In this document: piece after piece, positions 44,611 to 57,300 of the stretch
Layout of the letters: each line of letters opens with the position of its first letter
Numbering within the stretch: position 1 is the first letter of the stretch
Assembly: GCF_014839805.1 (NCBI RefSeq)
Contig: NC_051141.1
Coordinates: 9,928,777 to 9,992,776, forward strand
Direction: 5' to 3'
From: Manduca sexta
Lineage: Eukaryota > Arthropoda > Insecta > Lepidoptera > Sphingidae
Length of the DNA stretch: 64,000 nucleotides
The notes under the pieces: generated by a model
Database searches by the model: none
Told to the model about the DNA's origin: nothing
The model's input: only the letters and a program-made list of their open reading frames with translations
Position numbers and translations under genes: made by a program

Positions 44611-45390
44611 CTATCATTTCTAAGGCCTGGAAAGAAGCATTTGTGATAGGAATTCACAAGCCAAGTAAACCCACATTCGATCCGGGGTCTTGTAGTCCGA
44701 TTAGCTTTCTCAGTATAATCTGGTTCATTATAGAAACGAATCTAAAATGGTGGCACTTATTATGTTCTCTCACTGGTACACTAGTGCCGTCTATACTCAC
44801 TTACGCACGTAGCGTAGACAGAAAAATAATCAGTCTTGATTTCATTTTATGCCGTCTTGACGCACTCAATGATTTTTGTTATGAATTCGTTGTTATATTT
44901 TACTCTTATTTAAGTATCCACCGTTACTTGTTTCTTATTGCTGTTGAGTTTTGTTAAGTTGAAAATATATATATTGTTGTTGATCTCGGTGAAGGACCGT
45001 CTTATAGGCAGTATTGATAAATTAGTAAAAAGTAATATTCATTAATAATCATTTTTATAATTAAATGCTAATTAAATATTATTAATTTGAAAAAAAAATC
45101 TTAGACCTGAAATTTTATATGCTAATTGTACTATCTGTCAACGCAACTACAAGCCGTCATTTTAGATTCGTTTCTCTAGTGCATCGGCTTATACCTACGT
45201 CAGGGAAACATTACGAGCGGATCGTCCTCGATCGTCACAAAATCCTCCGGAGCAGTTTGGTTTCCCAAGTGGGTAGAGTCACGTGCATCAGATACCCGCA
45301 TCACAGAGCATGTCTACAATAAGTTTTACAGCGTCTTTACCGATGCTCATTTCTTTGTTGTTGAAAAAACATTCAATAAAGTGTAGCACA
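44611..45390 (+). pseudogene. Jockey-type LINE reverse transcriptase relic, part 1
   Basis: Degenerate fragments in shifting frames. At 44620-44710 WKEAFVIGIHKPSKP and CSPISFL match the finger region (consensus W..A.V..I.KP.K … YRPISLL). At 45247-45275 PEQFGFPSG matches the QFGFR.G.S motif, with a stop straight after. FVVEKTFNKV near 45385 matches the VEKAFDKV motif that carries the first catalytic aspartate, here changed to Asn. The order is right, and stops and frame changes show it is long dead. It probably continues at 46485 beyond a Helitron. Confidence 0.65.
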
Positions 45391-45441
45391 ACGGCTTCTG
45401 TACACTCTCAATGTGCTCCCACAGCTCGTATACATCATCTA

Positions 45442-46269
45442 TCTATATCTATACTTATAATAAATCTGTAGAGAGGTCAATTCTGTACATGAAATATATT
45501 TCCAAAATAACTATCAGGGGGTGATTAGGGATCGATACTGATGCCAAAAATGCAATTAGTAAAATTTTTGTCTGTCTGTCCGTCTGTATAACCGTTATAG
45601 AAACAAAAACTACTCGACGGATTTTAACGAAACTTGGTACAATTATTTTTCATACTCCTGAGCTGGTTATAGTATACTTTTCATCACGCTACAATTAATA
45701 GGAGCAGAGCAGTGAAGGGAAATGTTGGGAAAACGGGAGAAGTTACTCCATTTTTTAAGCTTCCGTCGCGTGTGCCACCTTAATGGTTAAAGCTACGCAG
45801 AAATCATGTATGACGGAAATGTTCTCCTTAAAATTATATAAAAAATATCCAACGACAGCATGTGTCTATCTTTTATGGTTGACTCACAATAACACGTGTA
45901 ACTCTCGATAGCTTAGCAGTTCGAAGTTTTCTCATTATATTTGTCTACTCTTACGTTTATAACACTCTCAGTCATCCCTAATTAAAAAAGATAACGTTAT
46001 TAAATATTCCATAAAAAAGACTCATAGAAATCGGTATAGAAACACCAAAGTTATACATGAAATACGCAAATAATAAGCCATCACGCGTGAATACTGAATC
46101 ATGCTATATGCTTCTTTCGATTTCACCAGGATCCCATCATCAGACCCTGACCGGACAATCGGACCACCCGCATACCACCATACATTAAAAAAACATCCCG
46201 ACAAATTGATCACCTCCTCCATTTTTGAAGTCCGAAATCCACGCGGGCGAAGCTGCGGGCGGAAGCTAG
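45442..46269 (+). mobile_element. Helitron-like element splitting the Jockey relic
   Basis: Begins near TCTATATCTATACTTATAAT and ends CCACGCGGGCGAAGCTGCGG followed by GCGGAAGCTAG and T. The interior has AACTACTCGACGGATTTTAA and an ATAGGAGCAGAGCAGTGAAG segment related to the 123-bp monomer, present once. Confidence 0.65.
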
Positions 46270-46395
46270 TACATAATATGAGACTATTAGTCGAATTGCG
46301 GTTTTAAATATCGCGAGAAGGGAATTCGCTTTTTCCGACACACAATTACCGCCGGAGGCCCTCACGACTCCGCTCATTCACTTTTTCTCTTCTCG

Positions 46396-46446
46396 CTTTT
46401 AATTTAGGAATATCGCTTATGTAAAGCGATATTCCTAAATTAAAAG
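46396..46446. repeat. Perfect 23-bp inverted repeat, 5-nt spacer
   Basis: The left arm starts CTTTTAATTTAGGAATATCG; the right arm (46424-46446) is its exact reverse complement. The spacer is ATGTA. Confidence 0.94.
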
Positions 46447-46449
46447 ACG

Positions 46450-46650
46450 CTTATCTGATGAGATGAGAAGGGCGATGGCCCTTCGCGGAAGACACGGCGG
46501 TCTACGCTCCACGTAGAGACACGGATCAGTTGTCGTGCATTTTGCAGGCCGCAGTCAACAAGTTCAATGCGTGGTTTCGCAAATGGCGCATCACGATCAA
46601 CTCCTCCAAAAGCCCGGCAATCCTTTTCACTAAGAAAGGGAAAGTCTAGC
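46450..46650 (+). pseudogene. Jockey-type LINE reverse transcriptase relic, part 2
   Basis: A frame from about 46485 reads AEDTAVYAP … AAVNKFNAWFRKWRITIN and ILFTKKGK before a stop at 46648-46650. It aligns with the YADD box (here AEDTA, so the first catalytic Asp is Glu) and the following W..W.I..N.SK motif. It is in the order expected after the fragment ending at 45390, about 250 bp away once the Helitron is discounted. Confidence 0.8.
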
Positions 46651-48311
46651 TAATGATTTATGGCCCTGTATTACCATGGGTTTATCTAATTTAATATTAA
46701 TTTATTAAGATTACGCGTGTTGGACATTGAAATTCATTCGGCCCAGTTGCAATAGTTTTTTCATGAGTTGACAGGAGGCTCGAAAACATATTTTTTTTAC
46801 AACCGAGCAACGAGTCGTGTCACATAAATATAGCGGCAAACAATGACGTTTTACAAATAGACGCGTCATACACTAACAAAATTGCACATAAAAACAGCGC
46901 AGTATTTACTATAGTCACAGCCCAAGCGGCTCGCATTGATACGCGCCAAGTGAGCCCGAGTATGTCCGAATGGACCCGAGCGACGACTGCCCCGTCGCCA
47001 TGTCGATCGAATAAAATGCATTTATTAGTTAAAAAATAAGTTAAATAGTGTATACTTATTACTAACGTATGAAATGAAACGTTTTTTTCATTCACAGTTG
47101 GAGTATAATTTTTACGTCGTCTAAAAACACAGGAAGGAATTTCATTTATAAAAATACAAAAGTTAGTAAGCCGACTAGCGGCGACAGTGGTTGGAGGCTG
47201 ACTAAGTGAATGTCGGTCAATTACCTTACTTTCGTCTTGCCAGTATTGAGCTCGGACAACGTATCTATGTAATAAAAACATCATAGGCGGCAAATTCAAA
47301 AAAATCTACACTTTGTAGCTCCGTGAAGATTCTCTAATCTTCAATCTCTTTAGATGAATTTATCTTAGTTATTTTTTTTTAAATAGTGTAATTATCTTAA
47401 ATAAAAACATTATTCATTTCATATTAACTCGGGTTCATAAAGTATATTTTTTGAATTTGTCACCATCTTTTCTGTGCCACGATTCGTTAGCGACACTCCC
47501 CTAGTGATACAAACTTAAAACTGTTCATTATTACATCTACTTAGTTTGATAAATGAATAAATAACAAATGTCTTCGTGTAAGCTTAAATAATGTAGGTGA
47601 TAATAATATATGTTTACAGAAATTTTATATCCTTAGAAAAGATCAAACATTCGCAGGATAAGGTCGGACTTCGTACTAATAACGCTTCTAAATCAATAGA
47701 GTAAGGTCCACAAAATCAAGTAATTATCCCGATTTTCTGAAAATTCTATATGTCCTAACCTCATAAGTTATATTTTTGTAAGTGAAGGCAAAAACTGAAT
47801 TCAAAACTGCAATTTTTGACCCCAAAACACTGCAACAATATTCTAAATTGCAGCCTAACTATTTTTATTATGTTTATGTGTCAAGTCTCCCCAGTTTACT
47901 CTTGATACGAGATAACATTCTTAATTTTATCAAAACAACAAGTGATGATCAGGCACATTTATAAAGAACACGACAGAAAACGTTAGACATTGAAAGTTTA
48001 TATTTCATTCGGAGCAAAAGTATGGACTGTCACGGTTAACACTAAAGCATAGATTATACAGTAGTTAAAAAAATAACAAAATCCATAAAGAATTCTAGGT
48101 TAGGGCGGATGTAAATATTCAACGATGGCCTACTCTAGTTTATCGGTCTCTGCGGCCGACCGCCAGTAAGCGGGGTAATGTTAGGTGCTTAGTTTTTTTA
48201 GTAGGTAAATCCACATTTTGGTAATGAGTCGAGGGAAAAATTGTAATAAATAAAATAATTTAATTTTTGATGCTGCTATTTTCTTGTAAATGAAGTTTGT
48301 GTACAATAATC
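46651..48311. other. Intergenic upstream of the transporter gene
   Basis: No gene is supported. A 159-codon minus-strand frame at 46820-47299 has one hydrophobic stretch near its end but no clear exon borders or family. Confidence 0.4.
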
Positions 48312-51300
48312 ATGTCGATGAGTCCAGATGAAACTTATATGGTGAGTTTTGTGCACGTTATTATAACTTCAGAACAATTTTACAAAATGATCAGCGTAGT
48401 ATGTGTGTTTCTTAAATAAACGTAGTGAGAAATTAAACGTTTCACTCATGATATTTTGTAATTGCTATAATAACATCATATTATTAGCACACTTATACAG
48501 CAAGGTAGATTGCATGTATGACTGACCAGAATTCTAATATTCTGGTTAAGATGAGACAGTTTATGTAAACAAGAATTGTTTAATTTCCTTCCAGTGCAAT
48601 GAATATTCAAAACGTAATTATAAATTATAATATTATACTTTACAACACGAGTGTAAACTTTGGTTATGTTTACATGAGTTAAACATGAGTTTCTAGTATT
48701 TATTTTACGGTACTTAAATTAATTTTGTACTGTTGTATATCTAATTTCATAAATGCCTTAAATATCATTTTAACATGCAAGAAATAACTTCTTATCTTGA
48801 CTGTTTGCATAAGAAATATGTAAAAAAAATAAAATAATGATTAAATAAACTGCAGTAGTTAACACTGTCAACTTATCAGAGAACATTTTTAAAGTGGTAG
48901 TGTGAGATGCAATATATTTAATTAGTTGAACCACATCATGTCCTACCTTCACAATATTTCTTATTGATATAGGTAATTATTGTTAAATTAGTGAAATAAT
49001 TACATTAAAAAATCACAGTAGAAAGTATTATGAGCAATATAACTTTTTCAATAAAATAAAATATAAGGATTTATGTAATTGCATTTTTAATTTTGTCTAT
49101 TGAGCTTTGCTTTATGCCTGGGATTGAGAATCATAATATAATAATTATCAAATAAATTATTACATTTAACACTTCAAGAGAATAACATTGTCTTGTTTCA
49201 TTGTATTGATTAAATTTGTATATTGATTATAAATTAGATTTTTATCTGATGATTCCATACTATTAACCTAGGATTGCAGTATTAACATTTTTGAGTATGT
49301 TAATACTGCAATCGTCCGTTAATATTTACTTCTTTGTATTAATTTGAAAAAAAAAACTTAAACTATTGATAAGATGCAAAAAACACATATAAACCATAAT
49401 AATTAACTCACACACACCAACACACTGATATTCCTTTTCTTAAATAAGTAAAGTGACATAATGCAATAAAATGTGGGATGACCTTGTTACTTAAATATTG
49501 ATTTGTTTTTCATAATTCAGAATCAAACTATGATATCAGTTGATTTTAAAATGAGAACTCTACATCCTTATCAAACTTGAAACATATATGGGTATTATCA
49601 AAACTTCATACTTTAAATAAATATTGTATTATTAAAAATAATTACAATTTGGACTCTCTTGGATTGCTAATTATATACCGTTAACTTGGGAAGTAAATAA
49701 GTATTATTCTTTATACTTATCCTTCATACAATATGTTAAATTCTATTTCACAAATAGGGGTGTTAAAAAGACTAAATAAGAAATCAAAGGCTGAAAAAAA
49801 TAAATGATCAATTATATATTTAGACTTAACTTAATGTAGCTAATAATATTTATTGCTTAAATAGTGAAATATAAATATTAATAAAATATATTTATCTTTC
49901 AGTATGATAAGAAACGACCATGGTACAAATATATAACTGTGGAGCCTTCTATGTTCTTCTACATGATGGCATATATGATAACAAATGTAATTGAACAAAC
50001 ATTTTATGTATATCAAACTTGTAGAGTGAACCATGGCCACAGTTCTGAAATATGTTACAACATCAGTGATTATAAGGAAATCAATCAAGAAGTACAGGTA
50101 AATGAAACATTTATCCTTTCTCAAGCACTAGACTACCAAAAGTATGTTATAGAGATTTTTTTTAATTCAAAGATTTCATATTACACGGTGGTGAAGAAAT
50201 ATCAAGTTTGTATTATTAACACAGTGATGTCAAGCATGTTATCCTCATCCTATAGGGAAAACCATAGTTGGTACCATTATCACAAAAATCTTAAATCATT
50301 AATTATTTTTAAATAAATAATCTCAAGATACAATAATAACCACAATTTGTTTTAATTTTTTTTTTTCCTGGGGTAATCATTAAAGCTTACTTATTAAATG
50401 CAGATAATATGATAACTAGATAATGAAGCTTGAAGAACAATGTGAATAGCATTACATTGTTCCATTGTTTAATGTGTAAATATACTTTGACAATATCAAT
50501 TACTGTTCACAAAAGTAACACAACTATACATTGTCTGAAGAGTGCCATCATGTTATACATACAAGTTGTATGTCTCAAAAATATTAAATAATTTGTTATT
50601 TCTTTCACAATGGTGGTGCAAGTTAGCTCTTAAGTATCAGTCTGTGGTAGGGTTAAAATAAACCGTATGCGTGAGATTGTCGGATTTTTGCATAACCGAT
50701 GCTTCAAGGAGCTAGAGCACCATCGCCATATTGCTTGATAGTAAAAGAGATCCTTGGATGTACCTTAATATAATAAAAATATTTAATATACATATATAAT
50801 TTAAGTTAATTTGCGATGTTCACAGAAATCCCTTTAACAAATGTTAAGAAAATCTACAAGCAAGCACATAGTGCCATGCAGGTTTTTTGAATAAATGATG
50901 GATCCGCAGCAAAAGCGTAGGGGAATCTGATAAAGCAGATTGCAGAAATGCACAAACCAAACGGTGTCTAAAATGCAAGAAAAGGACGTATATAAAAACG
51001 TTGTATCAAAAATGGGTAAATAAAAATGTTTGTAAAGTAACACATTAAATATTGAAAAACAGGGGTAATCACAATCGGGTACCTATTAAAAACGTAATTA
51101 AACGGCCGCAGGGCTGAAACAATAACACTAAGTTAGCAATTGTGATAGATGCGCGAAACAAAATTTTGAGAATTCGAAATGTAAAAATACATAGTTATAC
51201 GAACCCGAGGCTGTCGGCCGTTTATTTCAAAATCGCCAATCCATCAAATTAAATCCTCTGAATTTAGGATCTCAGCAACTAACTGCAAGGAGAACAAATA

Positions 51301-54300
51301 CCGTAATAGGGTACCGGACTCATTTTTGATCTTTACTATTATCAAATATTTACATAATATAAATAATAACACGGAAATTATTAAAATCTGGTAAAAAATC
51401 AACAAGTTATAAGTCTTTGAATTTCGGTGGAAGGGGTATTTAACAAGAAACAGAAAAGAGACGAAATACCCAAATGTGACGTCATAGGGAAATACGACGC
51501 ATGCGAAAGAAAGAGATGAAGCGATATTCCCACATCGCGCCCTCTTCTGCACATTACAATATTTAAAATATGAATTATTCGCTCATTCTTTAACCAATTT
51601 TTATGCAGTTTTCACAGGAGTGCTTCTTTTTCGTATTATTAACCATTACATATAGAATAATGTACAAAATCAAGCGTAGGCCGGTCCCCTATTGCACAAA
51701 CGCGTGTTCACATAACCAACGTTATTTTCAAAATTTTAGAAAACAATTCACTCACCAAAATAATACGGCCACCCTATAAAGGGGTTTGTTTGTTATACAT
51801 TTTTATGGCATTTTAAGCTAATATTTATAAAAAATCGGGTCTGATGAATTAAGATTTAAACAAGCTCATTGTTGCTTTCGAGCCAAGGGAAGGAAAGTGT
51901 CGTTTCAAAAGTAATCCTGCCGAACTGTCATTCGACATTCGAAATCGGCAAAATTGAACAATAAATTAGTATAATCTATAGTAACATAAATCATATGTTA
52001 CATTACTCAAGTGAACAAGGCAGGAAATAACACTATTCTAGTGTCAAATTGCAAAAACATGATCTACATATCACCACCAGAATCACGGTCTGTCTACTGT
52101 CATATTGAGCGCGCTTTCCTCAAATCACTCCATGAAGATGTTTGCTATCACTGGAGCTATGGCAGACCCCCTCGCTACTCCATCCATCTGCTCGTAGTAT
52201 TCGCAATGTCAATCGAAGAAACTGCTCTTCAGACAATACTCTATGGTACTCATGTACCTACACTACTGTGTAACATGCAGGGTTACCTACGTTACTACGT
52301 AGGTAACCCTGCATGATTAATCAAGTCTTCTATTATATGAAGTGTGTCCTCTACCGGTATATTTGTAAACAACGAAGTAACTTCGAAACTGAACCATTTG
52401 TTCTTCATCGGCTAGTCTTACATTATCTAACTGTTGGATAAAGTGCGTCGAATCTTTATGTAACTGTTTTTCTAGTGGGAAGTTAAAGTATATCCGACGT
52501 ACACGTGAAAGTCTTGTAAGTATGCGAGCCTTGATTATAGGTCTCAAGGGTCAGTTGGATTTGTAGATTTTGGGGAAACCATAGATTTTTGGAGAGGTGG
52601 GATTTTGCGGATGAAGGCATCTTCTTAGTGCGACATCCGAGCTTGAAAATACCAATTTATCTAAACCGGAAGTCACACGAGCGGCGGGGTTGTAATTAAC
52701 CCTTTTATAAATATATTCATCCCTTTCCAGCCCTGTGAGCTTCCCTTCATGTGCCGCTGTGTCCTCTATGACAGTAGCGTGGTCCGCAGGTAACTTTTAT
52801 TATATTGCGTCTGTCATTAACGCGATGATAAATATTGACAATTAATTTTATTATACCGACTAATAACCATTTACACTCGTTAATAATTTAATTGTAGACA
52901 TGATCCTATTTATTTATCTATATCAAATCTTCTATACTTTATAAGACGATTACAAGCTTTTGCCCAGGGCTCCGTCCGCGTGATAAAGGTTTTCCGGGCT
53001 AAAGTTTTCTATTATAAAAGTCACGCTACATATTTTCCCGGGATAGAAATTTGTCAATCTTCTTCCCAGGGTCTCAAACTATCATCATACCAAATTTCAT
53101 CTAAATCCGTTGGGTACTTTTTGAGTTTAACGTACCACATAGGCAGACAGATGCAGCGGAAGACTTTGTTTTCAGCCACCAGATTACACCGGCCAGTCGC
53201 ACTAGATGAACACCATTTAATTCTACAACCAAATTGTCAGTACTGACAGACATGCTGTGGCAATTTTAGCATCATGTGTACGGACGTTCTTCACACATCA
53301 TCAACTTATATCACCAATTTATTGTCACTGATACTTTATTAACAGGCCACAGTATCTACATTCCATCAGTGGAACGGCATAGCGAGTCACGTGGTGCCAC
53401 TTCTCCTTGCATTTTTCCTGGGCTCTTATAGCGATAAACGAGGTCGAAAGTTTATATTGCTTGCGGGCCTTATTGGCAAACTTTATTTCTCGGTGATGAT
53501 TACTGTTAATACTATGAATGGTAAGGGTCATTTTATGCTATGAATTGTATTTTATATCACATATTGCTCGAAAAGTAGAAAGTTATGACGAATGATATGT
53601 ATTCAAATTACTTTTAACAAGTAGTAAGTCTTTCGCTTGGGGCTCTGGTGGGTGTAATTTAAACTCGTGAATTCCTATGAGCCTTGATGTACTGGTTACC
53701 AGCACGCGCGGAGTATATTATATTAATATAATTCGTAAAAAATAGTCTCATACAAATATTAAATTCGATAATAGTCTTAAATTTCTTCTCATTATGGTAT
53801 GTGATGTTGTTTGAAATTTAAATCAGGTTTAAGGATCTTTCATAACAATTGCAGGCTTTGTTTACCATCATGCCTTTTTTATTTCTCTCCACTGTCTTGT
53901 AACGATACTTAATCATGAAGGGAGCCGAATACGTTCAACAGAGAACATCCAAAGGCTGAAGAAGGAGAATAATAATTTATTGATTCAATGCGCAATTGAT
54001 TTTAATAATTCGATAGTACGTATTATGTTATATTCTGTTTTAGAATGGCCAGTGGAGTATGTGATATACACAGCGGTGTTGCCCAGCGCTCTCACCGGCT
54101 CCGATTTGGCAATATTCGCCGGTTGTTTCGCCTACATAGCGGATGTTTCTTCTGTTAAAAACAGAACTCTTAGAGTCGGCATCCTTGATGTAGTGTACCT
54201 TAGTACCATGCCCTTAGGCGTTGCTATTGGTAAGTGTGTTGTATGTATTAGTAGCGTAATATAATTGTCCCAAACTCTTTGAATGCTACGATGTTAATCA

Positions 54301-57300
54301 CGTTACCACGCTCTTCGGCTCTTGTAATATCTACCTCTGATATCTAAAAACAATAACTATGATGATTGTTTTTGCTTAAATTGGGAAAATCTATAATTTA
54401 CAATTGATTATTATTTAAACTGATAAATAATTCGTTGTTCAGTATCGTACTTTTTCTATTACCTTAATATGTTGCTTTTACGAAGCTTGGAATCTTGGCA
54501 TAACTCCTGCAGTAAGTACTTATCCTAAACAAACGAATGTCTTGGTGCATTAGTTTTCTTTCAGGAAATTTGTTGGACTTATTTTACATAAAAAAATGTA
54601 TGAAGTAGTATTGTAGGTGTAAATTTTGTTATTGGTCCTTTGTTACCTAAATTAAATCAACAAATTAAAAAAAAATGTATATATTTTCTGTCGATATTAA
54701 TTATCCCCCGGTCTGGTCGGTTCGCTCTGTCAAAATTTCCAAGCTTGCGGAAAAGTGATACGGTATCACTTTTGTTCTTTTGTATTGGTTTTGTTATACT
54801 TGTAAAGAGTACTTTATCTATGACACCGTAAGTAGGTACATAACACCGCTGTGCGAAATTATGCTGCTGAGTGCGCTTTATTTTTATACCAAAAGCGATA
54901 CGCGCTGCTTCGCCCGCGTGTACGTCCTTTCCCGCAACATAAATCTCTAAAACACTGTTGGGATCTATAGTGCAATCTGTACGATTTGCCATCTACTTAA
55001 AAATCAGACAAAATATTCAAAATATTTCTCACATGAGCGAATTGAGGTGATAAAATTAGGCGATATATGTATGCGGGTATAAAAAATTGGTTATCTATGT
55101 GTCAAATTTCATCCAAATCCGTTAAGCCGTTTCTGAAATATTCATTTTTATAATAATAGTAAGATGAGATAAAATGCTTACATCTTATCTGCTGCGGAAA
55201 GTTAAAAGTTTGACGCGTGAAACCTTAGATGTTCATCTACTGGTCAAAGTACAATTATAATCCATTTATCAGATTTTCAACAAAATTTTAAAGATCTTGA
55301 TAACTTATAATATGGGTAAAATATGGCACGACATACAAATTCCCCACAAACACACACAGATATATTTAAACAGTTTAAAATGCGAAATTTGCAATATAAG
55401 AGCGAATCAGAGTTTGTGTTTAAAGGGAAAATGACAACTGTTTTTCTTGTAATTGTTGGTAACTGTTCGTGAATACATACGATTGCTTAATATAGTAATC
55501 ATTTGCGTCAGATACTGCTCAAAGATATAGCTCCGCGTAAAAGCATTATATTTTTTTTTTCATATAGGTAGTGATATGTGGCCTTTATAAATATTTGAAA
55601 ATTATTTATGATTTTAAGTTATAACTTATGACGGCCTCTTTGGTATAGATATAGTAGTACATAATACAGCTAGCGAATTGTGGTAACACCTACCCTCTAC
55701 TAAAAAAGGACGTAATGCTTCCTATGTACGTACAAATAAAATTAGACCTCTTGCTTATTTCGCGTACGAATGTTGATATCAATAGATAAATCGCAAGTAT
55801 TTACGAGTACCATTACGCCAAAGATTCCTACTCAGAAAAGTAAAACTTGGCATCACATGACGTTTCCCGGAATTTATTTTAACGTAAAACTATACTTTTT
55901 CATTTTATTTAATAATTATAATAGACACTTTTAATTCTGGTCCATGTAATTTTACGTATTATAAATTTTTATTTTATATTTTTTAATGTGTTTTTACGAA
56001 ATACGAACATAACTCTACCACGATAAACGTCAATATACTGTAACAGCGTATTATATTAGGCCTTAGCGACAGGAAAAGCCGCGTAGCCTGGCACATATGT
56101 ATAATTGGAAGACGCGAATGCGAATTTTGTGGGTGTCATTTTAGCCACATCCTTATTACCTTGAGATGAGTGTAGTAAATATTTACCCTGACAAAGGCGT
56201 CAGCGAAAGAAAAAATGTAAAGAACAATGCCAGTCCTATTCTAAATCGCACTTCTCAATGCCTTGCACGTTCTTCACACAGATCTGGATATATTTTATAA
56301 CAAACCTTGTCATATTGACAATAGTATTAGGTTATTTTTAGAAACGCTTTAAAATGTTCCTTAGTGAGTTAAGTATTGGAAATAATTTTAGTTATTGTGT
56401 TACTAGTTTGAATTTTATTTTATTGTTATTGCTGTCTTAATATTGTTAAATTTAGAGTTAGATTATATTGTTAGATGAAGTGTTTTGGCCAAGTGCTGTA
56501 AACTTTCATTCAATTTATAAATAAATATATACGCCTACTTCGAAATTACCTAAATTTATTCCAATTAGCTGATGATGCTATTGTATTATATCGGCAATGG
56601 TTAGGAAAGTTTTAATAAACTGTCTTATTTTGTATTCCAGGAAATGTATTATACACCAAGGTGTTAAATAGGTCATTTACGGCCATGTTTACTATCAATA
56701 CAACCTTGATGGTTTTGGCCACGTTACACGCGCTGCTGTTTTTGGAATGGCAAACAAGACCCGAGCAGAAATCGCTGAAAGAAGCCGGCGTGAAAAATCC
56801 GATCACGGACTTTTTCGACATAAACAACATCTTTAAAACAGTGAAAACTTTAACGAAAAGGAGATCAAATAACCGAAGACTATTTTTATGGTTCCTATTG
56901 ATGTCTATGGCGTTTTATACTTTCCAAAGAGGTAATTATATTGATTATGTTGGTATAAATATTATACATAAATGATAATTGCGAAACTAGTCCTTATGAC
57001 GATTACGCAAGGAATTTGCCGCTATGAAGATACCTAGGGCGTGGTACTGATATCACTGCCCTCGATATCATTATACCTACCTGATTCTAATAATTTGATG
57101 CACCATAGTGAAGTTGTAATAAGACGTCATTTAGAAGAAAGTATATATTAATTTAAACAGTATAACGTATACTGTTTAAAATAATATATACTTTCTTTTT
57201 GTCTTCATGGCGTTTGAGTAAATAATAGCGTTGTAAGATAGTATCACTCTACTATTGTAGGTTTTTTTATTTCGGGTCATCTCATAAAATAATCAGTCGT

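Noticed and set aside
46820..47299. 159-codon minus-strand frame with a C-terminal hydrophobic stretch
   Set aside because: No recognisable family, no clear start context or splice borders, and mixed composition. It may contain an exon but I cannot support it.
18166..57196. Hairpins as microRNA precursors
   Set aside because: Loops of 3-5 nt and stems with almost no mismatches are unlike animal pre-miRNAs, and the stems are too short for most.
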